Source: Papaver somniferum (Eukaryota > Streptophyta > Magnoliopsida > Ranunculales > Papaveraceae). From it: a stretch of 64,000 bases of DNA. The notes under the pieces were generated by a model, which worked only from the letters and a program-made list of their open reading frames with translations, searched no databases and was not told the origin of the DNA. Shown in pieces: positions 55,401-64,000 of the stretch. Location: contig NW_020650526.1 in assembly GCF_003573695.1 (NCBI RefSeq), forward strand, positions 3,956,282-4,020,281, read 5' to 3'. The position numbers were made by a program, and so were the translations under genes. Position 1 is the stretch's first letter. Each line of letters begins with the position of its first letter.

Positions 55401-56353
55401 GGAAAAATCATTCACCAACTCCCGAGGCCGCATCTTGCAATGTCCCTTCCCAAATGAAGCTTCATCGTTTCAAATGAAGCTTCATCGTGGCAGATGATGC
55501 AATATGGGTCTCCGGCATTGGCCTTACTCACGTGGTTGTTAGCCGGTGATGCCAATAAATTCGATAAATCGCATTTGGCACGCATAAATGCATTCCAAAG
55601 CGTCGCGACATTCGCTTCCCGTAGGAAATGCAAGGCAAACTTGCATTTTCTTCTCAACCACCGTCCCTTCCCTATATATGTCTTATTTTCATTTCTACAA
55701 ATTAGATTAGGGGAGGAAAAAATATTGAAAAATCATTCACCAACTCTCGAGGCCGCATCATGCAATGTCCCTGCCCAAATGAAGCTTCATCGTTTCAAAT
55801 GAAGCTTCATCGTGACAGATGATGCAATATGGGTCTCCGGCATTGGCCTTACTCACGTGGTTGTTAGCCAGTGATGCCAATAAATTCGATAAATCGTATT
55901 TGGCACGCATAAATGCATGCCAAAGCGTCGCGGCATTCGCTTCCCGTAGGAAATGCAAGGCAAACTTGCATTTTCTTCTCAACCAACGTCCCTTCCCTAT
56001 ATATGTCTTATTTGCATTTCTACAAATTATATTAGGGGAGGAAAAATCATTGAAAAATCATTCACCAACTCCCGAGGCCGCATCTTGCAATGTCCCTGCC
56101 CAAATGAAGCTTCATCGTTTCAAATGAAGCTTCATCGTGGCAGATGATGCAATATAGGTCTCCGGCATTGGCCTTACTCACGTGGTTGTTAGCCGGTGAT
56201 GCCAATAAATTCGATAAATCGCATTTGGCACGCATAAATGCATGCCAAAGCGTCGCGGCATTCGCTTCCCGTAGGAAATGCAGGCAAACTTGCATTTTCT
56301 TCTAAACAAACGTCCCTTCCCTATATATGTCTTATTTGCATTTCTACAAATTA
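55401..56353 (+). repeat. ~325 bp satellite array, left of the LINE
   Basis: Unit marks (CCAACTC) at 55415, 55740 and 56065, period 325; the third unit is interrupted by the LINE at 56354 and resumes at 62894. Each unit holds two ATGAAGCTTCAT palindromes 24 bases apart. Confidence 0.92.
56336..56353 (+). repeat. Left target-site duplication of the LINE
   Basis: TTGCATTTCTACAAATTA, repeated exactly at 62876-62893 after the A-tail. Confidence 0.9.
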
Positions 56354-56453
56354 AAAAAGCGAAAAAGCTAGGGTTTCATGTGGTTGGGCTCCGGTTTTTT
56401 CTCCCTCAAAATTTTCTTGGCGTTCACAAGGTTTCTTTTGATTTTGCGCTCTA

Positions 56454-58684
56454 ATGGCGCAAAATCAAGACAATAATCCACCAGTTTTTGTTAATAGTTA
56501 TGATAATCAATCAACAAGGATATGGAATCAATCAAAATCAAAAAATATCTATATCCCTAAGAATTATGCTGCTAACCCTAATGCTTCCGTGTTTGGAAGG
56601 CAACTCGAAGATACAAACGCTTCAAACCCTAACGCTGCAATTCCTGGCGCGTTTAGGAATCATGGTGCAAACCCTAACGCTGCAAATCCTACAGCGATTA
56701 GGAAGGTGATGGGGACGGGCAATCATGGTGCGTCTAGGAAGGAAGATGGAAATCATAGCTCGTTTATGAAACCGTGTGACGATGGTGTTATGGAAGGATC
56801 CTATGCAGCTATATTAAAGAGACGAACCCATGTTTTATCAAAGATTGATGCGGAAACACTTTCTCATCCTCCAATTTTTTCTACAACAAATAATGATGTT
56901 TTGATCAAGATCCCACGAGACACTCGTACAAGGATTAAGGCTGTGTGGAGATTTAGTTTGGTTGGTCGTTTGGTTTTTTTCAAAACCTTAAAATTCGATG
57001 ATGTTAAAAGAGAATTATTGAATCAATGGAAGCTATCTGGTTCGGTCCAATTTATTCCATGGAAGAAGGGATACTTTGTTATTAAGCTAGACAATGAAGA
57101 TGATCGTAAACGTGTAAGCTATGATGGTCCATGGAAGATCAAATCTCCAAACGGAATTCAACAACTTAAAATTCATCCATGGACACCTATGTTTGATCCT
57201 GGGAAAGATAAGATTACTAGAGCTGCAGTTTGGGTTCGTTTCACAGCTTTGCCAATGGATTTTTGGGATGAAGAGACGATTTTTAGGCTGGCAAGAGGGC
57301 TTGGTAGACCGGTTTCGGTTGATCCGCGTACTTTGCGCCATGAATATGGTTACTTTGCGGCAGCTTTGGTTGATATAGATTTCTCTCAACCTTTGAGACG
57401 AATTTTGATTGATGGTGAAGAGAATGATGAAATTTTTGTTCAAGAATATGAAATTTTAAACAGGCCAAGTTTTTGCGACTATTGTAAATCTATCGGCCAT
57501 AAAAAATCTGATTGTAGAACAAAAAAGTTTGATGATTTGAAGGACAAGGATGAAGTTGAAACTGATCCTGAGATTAAAAAGCAATTGAAGCGGATATGGA
57601 TGATCTTAAGAATTTTTGGCAAAAAGAACGAATTCCTAAAGGTAAGAAGAATATGCCGTCGGATGCTCCAATCTTGGAAACCGATCAATCTAAACATGGT
57701 GATGAGCCCATAACGTTGAAGAAGAAGAAATCTATCCTTGAGATGGCAACTGGAACACGTACAATCTTTCCTGAGCACAGTGAGAGTGCTGGTGCTACAT
57801 TAAAAGATGATGATACTATATCGGAGTACGTCGAAGATGCAGCTTTGTCCGTGCCGCATATTGCTGCAACTCAAATTGCTGAAGCTCGCAGCGAGAGCGA
57901 TATTCAGTCCGTGCAGTTCATGGAGGATGGTGGCTTATCTAAGCAATGCGGAGATGTTGCTAACGCTGGTGACGAAGCCTTACCTGGTTTGCATAAAGAA
58001 GATGCGGAATCTGTCCGCAATGACGATGCGGAATTGGTTTTGCGAAGTGTTGGTGCAGCACTTGAGGAGCTGGTGCATGATAATTTAACTAAGGAAGATG
58101 ATATTGATTTGGAGATGCAAGAGATGGAAGCTTATAGAAATTATGAGGCCATGAAGGAGGAAACTAGGCAACGGGAGGCTGATGCTGAAGCTGCCAAAAT
58201 TCAACAAGATATTGCTAGAACAAAGCTAGAGAACTTGAGGAAGCAGGTTTTGGACTTGCATCATTCTCCGGCTAATACTCCAATTACTATGGATGCTAAT
58301 GAGGAAGCTAGTTTTAGTGAGGCCACTAAGACTTCAAGAAGATCTTCACCAGCTATATCTTTAGAAAATTTAACACTTTATAATAGGTTTGAGACTGGGA
58401 CCAAGGAGATTGATAATGTGGTTATTGAAGCTGATGATGTGATTGAGGATGTAGTTGCAACTAGCACTTCAAACATAGTTGAGGAGGATGTAAGAAATTT
58501 GGAGATTCTCTCTAATAAGGAGTTAGCTGATCATGAGAAGAAGGAGTTGGCGGAAAAGAAGAAAAAATCTAAAGCTCCTAAGAAGAAGACAGCTGCTGTG
58601 GCTACTGTTAGTCAGGTTCAAACTCGAGGTGGAAAATCTTCTAGACAGGGTTCGGCAAGCCCTTCAAAAAGTAGAGTTAATTAA
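56454..58684 (+). pseudogene. LINE ORF1: DUF4283 and zinc-knuckle RNA-binding protein, frameshifted
   Basis: Plant L1 ORF1 proteins bind element RNA. The N-terminus has repeated N-P-N-A motifs (codons ~40-80). DUF4283 spans about codons 145-320 (FSLVGRLVFFKTLKFDDVKR, RAAVWVRFTALPMDFWDEET). A CCHC knuckle C-x2-C-x4-H-x4-C lies at codons 341-354 (CDYCKSIGHKKSDC). A one-base deletion near 57588 shifts the frame; the rest continues in the next frame from about 57596 with a Glu/Asp-rich, partly coiled-coil region and a basic KKKSKAPKKKTAA tail to TAA at 58682-58684. The stop overlaps the ORF2 ATG by one base (TAATG). Confidence 0.85.
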
Positions 58685-61600
58685 TGCGTGTCTTCTATTG
58701 GAATGCTTAAGGCTTGGCCAAAGATGGTGCAAGGTCCAAGTTGAATGAGATTTACTACTTGCACAAACCTGATGTTATTTGTATTGCGGAGCCTCAGGTT
58801 CGTTACACTACACGTTTTGTTAGGAAGCTTAATTTGCTTGATTTTTGTGAAGATGTTATTACTAATGAGGTGCATGGCCAGAAAGGTAATATTTGGGTCT
58901 TTTGGAGGAATACTCTAGCAAGGCCGATTGTTTTATCTTCGTCTAAGCAGGCTATCACTTTGGATTTTGCTGGGAATTTTATCACGGCTGTGCATGCTTC
59001 TTTTGATGCGGTCGAAAGGAGATCTCTTTGGCGGAAATTGGGTCTGGGATATATTTCCATTCCATGGTTGGTGTTGGGTGATTTCAATTGTGTTTTGCGT
59101 CTTGATGAGAAGAAGGGTGGCAGACCGCTCAACGAAATTTATATAAATGAGTTTCGAAGTTGGATCTCTGACAATGGTTTGGTTGAGGCCGATGCTATTG
59201 GGAAGAAGTATACTTGGTCTAATTGTCGGAGTGGAATGCATAGAATTGTTTCTAAACATGATAGGGCTGTTATTAATGGTGCGTGGCATGATAAGTTTGA
59301 TAACTGGAGGTGCAAAGCTTTGCCGAGAATCTGCTCGGACCATTCTCCTCTATTTGGTTTTGCTTTTGATAGTCCTAGGCCGAAGAGAGATCCTTTTAGA
59401 ATCCAGAAGATGTGGCTTTCTCATCCATCTTTTTTGGATTTCGTCAAAGATAATTGGAGTGTTAGGTTGGATGGTGCTCCTCCTTTTGTTTTTATGTCAA
59501 AGTTGAAGCGATTGAAGGATGCTTTGAAGATTTGGAATAGAACGGTGTTTGGAGATGTTCAGTTTCGCTTAAAGCAAGCGGAATTGAATCTTGATAAGGA
59601 GAATGATATTCTGGACCATAATGTTAGCTGTGAAGTCCAATTTTTGAAGGTTGCAGACGCCAGGAAGGCTGTTGATGATGTGCGGTCTGAATTGGCCACT
59701 ATGCTTAAGCAAAAATCGAGAACTAGTTGGTTGGAGGATGGTGATCAGAACACTCGTTTTTTTCACAATTCAATTAGAATGAGGAGGAGCCAAAACACAA
59801 TTTCCGAACTGAAGATTTCTACTAACTCTACTTTTTTTTTGCAGGATGAAATAAAATATTACATTGTTGATCATTATCGTGAAAAGTTCAACGGTGGAGC
59901 TGTTCATATTGATCCGAGATTATTTGATTATGAGCATGAGAGCATATCAGCTGCTGAGAGTGCTTGTATGGATGATATCCCGACCTTGGATGAAGTTAAA
60001 GAGGCTGTTTTTGATCTGGGAGCGGATTCTGCACCTGGCCCTGATGGATTTACAGGTTCTTTCTTTCGAACCTGTTGGAACATTATTTCTAGAGATCTTT
60101 TTAATGCTATTTCAAACTGTTGGGCGATGAAGAAGATTCCTAATGGCATTAACTCTAGTTTTATTGTTCTCATCCCAAAAACTAATAAGTCTGATGCTAT
60201 TAAAGACTATAGGCCAATTGGTTTAAGCAACTTCTTCTTCAAAATCATTACAAAAATTATGGCGACCAGACTTGGCACGGTGTTGAACAAATTGATTTCT
60301 GAAGAGCAAGTGGCGTTTATGAAAGAAAGAAACATTCATGAGAACATAGCTTTGGCCTCGGAACTGATCAATGAGATTAGTGTTGAACGGAAGCATGGTA
60401 ATTTTGGCCTTAATTTGGATATAGCCCAAGCTTTTGACAGGGTTAGTTGGGAGTTTGTTGTTGAAATTTTTCGTCAATATGGCTTTTCTGATGCATGGTG
60501 TTCGTGGCTGCTTAGTATTCTTAACTCTTCCCGTATATCTATTATGATTAATGGTGTCCCTGAAGGTTTTTTCAGTATCACAAGAGGCCTTCGTCAAGGT
60601 GATCCTCTTTCACCTTTGATTTTTGTTCTTATTGAGGATGTTTTGAGCCGCAATCTCTCTAAGATGTTTGCTGCTAGAAGTATGCACCACATGGTGAGTA
60701 AGAAAGGTGTGGCTCCAACCCATTTACTCTTTGCGGATGATATTCTTATTTTCTGTAAAGGCAATCTTCATAGTCTGCGGAATTTGAAGGAGATGCTTGG
60801 CATGTATCAACGTGCTTCCGGGCAGTATGTTAGTTACGCCAAAAGCAAATTCTATTATGGGGGAGATAGACAGTCTCGTGCTGTTGCTATTGAAAACTTT
60901 ATGGGCATGAAGAGGGCGCATTTCCCGGATAAATATTTGGGAATCCAATTGAAACCTGGCATTGTGCGTCATATTCGTCAGGTAATGGAGAAGATTATGG
61001 ACAAGCTGGCAGGTTGGAAGGGTAAGCTCTTGTCTTTTCAGGCCAGGTTAGTTTTGATCAAATCAGTAATTTCTAGCTATTTTCTTCATTCAATGGTTGT
61101 ATATAAATGGCCATGCACGGCCATCAAGACGGTGGAGAGGGCCATTCGCAATTTTTTGTGGTCTGGAGATGCTGAGAAGCGCAAACATTTCACGGTTCTT
61201 TATGATGACTTATGCCGTTCTAGGCGTGAAGGTGGGCTTGGGCTCAAGAAGTTGAATGATGTTAATAAGGCCATGCTTATGAAGTTGTGGGTCTCGATTC
61301 GCGACTCTAATAAGACTTGGGCAAGATTTTTGAAGGCAAAATATTTCAATGTTAGTGGCAACTTGATTGATTACAAGTTGGGTTCCTCGGTTTTTCCTGG
61401 CGTTAGATTGGTGCATAACTTTGTTCAAAAACACACACGCTCAATTATAGGTAACGGTGCTAATACTTCCTTATTTTTTGATAATTGGTGTGCTGATTTT
61501 TCAATTGCACAACATCTTGGCATCAAAACAAAGGGCCCTAATGATTTTAAGGCCAAGGTGAGTGATATTATTGTTGATGGCTCTTGGGCTATTCCTCAAG

Positions 61601-62779
61601 ACTAAACAATTGATGTTACGATGCAATATTGATGTTGATAATTTGCCTCTTATTGGTGGTGGAGATGATTATAAAATTTGGGACTTGGAAAATAAGGGTG
61701 TTTTCTCTGTCAAGTCGGCCAAGGCTGCCATCCGTGGGACAGCTGAAATTTTGCCAGCTGTGGCACTTTTTTCTAGAAGTGTTGTACATCCTACTTTGGG
61801 TGTGCAGTACTGGAAGCTATTTTATAAACAATGTTGTGCTACTGATGATAATGTTATGAAGAAGACAGGTAGGGAGATGCCTTCTATGTGTCGTTTATGC
61901 AGAGAAGATTGTGAAGATGTTAGCCATATTACTTGGCATTGCAAAATTGCCAAGAGGATTTGGAATTGGGCAGCTGAAATTTTCAATCTGAAGCCGAATG
62001 AGGACCTCGTGGCCTCCTACAAGGTGGCAAAGGGGCGGAGTCGAATGATTAAGGATCTGTGGCTTGTTGCAAATCTTGCAATAGTTACGGAATTATGGAA
62101 GTTGCGTAACAAAGCTTATTTTGAGAACATGCGGGTTCGTTGGCTGGAGTTTAAAGGAAGAGTTCATCAGGTAATTCGTGATAACTCTATTAGAATGAAG
62201 GGCCATATGCATAATACTTTGGATGATTTGCGTATTATTAATTTCTTTAGAGTGACGCATAGATCTTGCGATCACTCTGATCCAATTGAAGTTACTTGGA
62301 CTCCACCAAATCCTGGTGAAATTATGATCTGTTGTGATGGTGCATCACTTGGTAACCCGGGACAGGCTGGTTCTGGTGTTGTCTTCCGTGACTCTAACTC
62401 GGTAGTCTTGGGAGTTTTGTGCGTTGGTCTGGGCTGGCAGACTAACTTCTATGCTGAAGTTTGTGCGGTTATCTATGGTGCTGTCGTTGCTCAAAGATGG
62501 AATGTGAAGAACCTAAGTGTCAGATCTGATTCGATGAGTTGTTTATTTGCTCTTCAAAAAGGTGACTTGCCATGGCAGCTAATGCAGAGGTGGAGAATAG
62601 CGAAGACTTTTTACAACAATATTAGCTATATTCATAGCTACAGAGAAGCTAATTTTTCAGCTGATGTCTCGGCCAAACAAGCATGTTTGTTGGCTGAGGA
62701 ACATTATGAGTTTTACGAGGGTAGGCCAGGTTTTATTCAATCTGTTGAATGGCCTGGAGAGGTTTACTATCGTTTTTAG
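58684..62779 (+). pseudogene. LINE ORF2: endonuclease, reverse transcriptase, RNase H; two lesions
   Basis: The ATG at 58684 begins the usual MRVFYWNA but meets TAA at 58708, where family members continue with a G-L motif. Endonuclease: AEPQ, WLVLGDFNCV, SDHSPL (58760-59350). RT: PDGFTGSFF, YRPIGLSN, NLDIAQAFDRVSW (motif A, ~60412), GLRQGDPLSPLIFVL, FADD at 60730-60741 (catalytic aspartates kept). A two-base deletion near 61600, judged against the fragment at 53800, shifts the frame to stop at 61605. The remainder, in another frame to 62779, has a zf-RVT segment (CRLCREDCEDVSHITWHC) and RNase H with the D, E, D, D residues (CDGASLGNPG, FYAEVCA, SDSM, SADVSAK). All enzymatic motifs persist, which implies recent inactivation. 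Confidence 0.88.
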
Positions 62780-62875
62780 GTTATTTAGCGAGCGGCCTTT
62801 TGGCTTAGCGCTAACTTAGCCTGATCCCCGTACATTTTCGCTTTTTTATTCTATTTTATTGACCGAGTAAAAAAA
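62780..62875 (+). other. LINE 3' UTR and A-tail
   Basis: About 90 bases with a GCGAGCGGCCTTTTGGCTTAGCGC hairpin-like stretch, then GACCGAGT and seven A bases. The tail directly abuts the target duplication. Confidence 0.75.
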
Positions 62876-62893
62876 TTGCATTTCTACAAATTA
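62876..62893 (+). repeat. Right target-site duplication of the LINE
   Basis: TTGCATTTCTACAAATTA, identical to 56336-56353; the satellite unit resumes with GATTAGGGGAGG. Confidence 0.9.
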
Positions 62894-63590
62894 GATTAGG
62901 GGAGGAAAAATCATTGAAAATCATTCACCAACTCCTGAAGCCGCATCTTGCAATGGCCCTTCCCAAATGAAGCTTCATCGTTTCAAATGAAGCTTCATCG
63001 TGGCAGATGATGCAATATGGGTCTCCGGCATTGGCCTTACTCACGTGGTTGTTATCCAGTGATGCCAATAAATTCGATAAATCGCATTAGACACGCATAA
63101 ATGCATGCCAAAGCGTCGCGGCATTCGCTTCCCGTAGGAAATGCAAGGCAAACTTGCATTTTCTTCTCAACCAACGTCCCTTCCCTATATATGTCTTATT
63201 TGCATTTCTACAAATTAGATTAGGGGAGGAAAAATCATTGAAAATCATTCACCAACTCCCGAGGCCGCATCTTGCAATGTCCCTGCCCAAATGAAGCTTC
63301 ATCGTTTCAAATGAAGCTTCATCGTGGCAGATGATTCAACATGGGTCTCCGGCATTGGCCTTACTCACGTGGTTGTTAGCCGGTGATGCCAATAAATTCG
63401 ATAAATCGCATTTGGCACGCATAAATGCATGCCAAAGCGTCGCGGCATTCGCTTCCCGTAGGAAATGCAAGGAAAACTTGCATTTTCTTCTCAACCAACG
63501 TCTCTTCCCTATATATGTCTTATTTGCATTTCTACAAATTAGATTAGGGGAGGAAAAATCATTGAAAATCATTCACCAACTCCCTCGGCC
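62894..63590 (+). repeat. ~325 bp satellite array, right of the LINE
   Basis: Continues the array at 55401-56353, with unit marks at 62928, 63252 and 63576 and a period of 324. The third unit changes after ACCAACTCCC into the sub-repeat block described next. Confidence 0.92.
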
Positions 63591-64000
63591 GTACGTTGCA
63601 CCGGCCTTGCCAAAGCCGCACAATGATCGTGCAACACCGTCAAAGCCGCAAGCCATGCCTCATAATGATCGTGCAACACCTTCAAAGCCGTAAGCCATGC
63701 CGCATAATGATCGTGCAACACCGTCAAAGCCGCAAGTCATGCCGCACAATGATCGTGCAACACAGTCAAAGCCGCATGTCATGCCGCAAAATGATCGTGC
63801 ACCACTCTCCCAGCCAACGTCCCTTCCCTATATATGTCTTATTTGCATTTCTACAAATTAGATTAGGGTAGGAAAAATCATTGAAAATCATTCACCAACT
63901 CCCTCGGCCGTACGTTGCACCGGCCTTGCCAAAGCCGCACAATGATCGTGCAACACCGTCAAAGCCGCAAACCATGACGCATAATGATCGTGCAACACCG
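63591..64000 (+). repeat. Variant satellite units with an internal 42 bp repeat
   Basis: After CTCGGCCGTACGTTGCACCGG, units of CAAAGCCGCAAGCCATGCCG followed by CATAATGATCGTGCAACACCGT repeat every ~42 bases (first unit short, ~30). They replace the HindIII-palindrome half of the satellite up to about 63810. The normal satellite end (AACGTCCCTTCCCTATATAT...GATTAGGG) then returns, and a second such variant unit begins at 63895 and runs off the window. Confidence 0.88.

Larger units (their letters stand above)
56354..62875 (+). mobile_element. Full-length LINE (L1-type non-LTR retrotransposon), 6.5 kb
   Basis: Bounded by a perfect 18-base target-site duplication. About 100 bases of 5' leader, ORF1 with DUF4283 and zinc knuckle, ORF2 with endonuclease, reverse transcriptase, zf-RVT and RNase H, a short 3' UTR, and a tail of seven A (62869-62875). 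Three lesions break the frames: a one-base loss in ORF1 near 57588, a TAA at codon 9 of ORF2 and a two-base loss near 61600. The element is complete in length but cannot make full proteins. It sits inside a satellite unit, so the insertion is younger than that unit. Confidence 0.93.

Overview
This is nuclear DNA of a flowering plant, most likely a eudicot. The signs are an intron-containing ankyrin/PGG-domain gene, Athila- and Tat-type Ty3 retrotransposons with plant tRNA primer sites, a plant LINE with DUF4283, RT and RNase H domains, Stowaway MITEs, a Mutator-like element, and plant-type 18S and 25S rDNA pieces. The species cannot be named from the sequence. Almost everything except one host gene is repeats or transposon remains.

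Layout. 1-7315: three copies of a ~2.2 kb block separated by two 10-N gaps; each carries only exon 1 and the upstream region of an ankyrin gene on the minus strand. 7316-12560: non-coding DNA with stacked tandem repeats (30, 70 and ~214 bp periods) and GGT-rich simple sequence. 12410-25400: remains of a deleted ankyrin paralogue opened by a series of insertions: a Stowaway MITE, a ~1.1 kb retroposed sequence, a 260 bp TIR element, and a 10.7 kb non-coding LTR element (3.3-3.5 kb LTRs, LARD type) that itself holds a 1.7 kb Mutator-like element and a 480-N gap. 26409-30403: the one intact-looking host gene, a six-exon minus-strand ankyrin/PGG membrane protein whose predicted joins give 870 codons. 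Its fourth exon encodes about twelve 16-residue repeats not expected in this family. 31531-48706: Tat-type Ty3 remains (LTR, gag, protease, an antisense coiled-coil ORF, a second related LTR and gag), interrupted by an 8.5 kb non-autonomous Athila-type element (35103-43607). 50101-64000: decayed rDNA and a ~313-325 bp satellite, with a minus-strand 18S fragment, a plus-strand 25S fragment, an internal LINE fragment and a full-length but mutated LINE with an 18 bp target-site duplication.

How it fits together. The ankyrin family appears in three states: one intact gene, one collapsed locus used as a transposon landing site, and exon-1-only copies. The right end is an rDNA-derived satellite domain in which the full-length LINE and the 5' end of the LINE fragment sit at the same base of the satellite unit. 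That suggests target preference. The rDNA pieces differ from the usual plant sequence mainly by C-to-T and G-to-A changes, as expected for methylated, non-functional copies. No known defence system, toxin gene or host virus gene was recognised.
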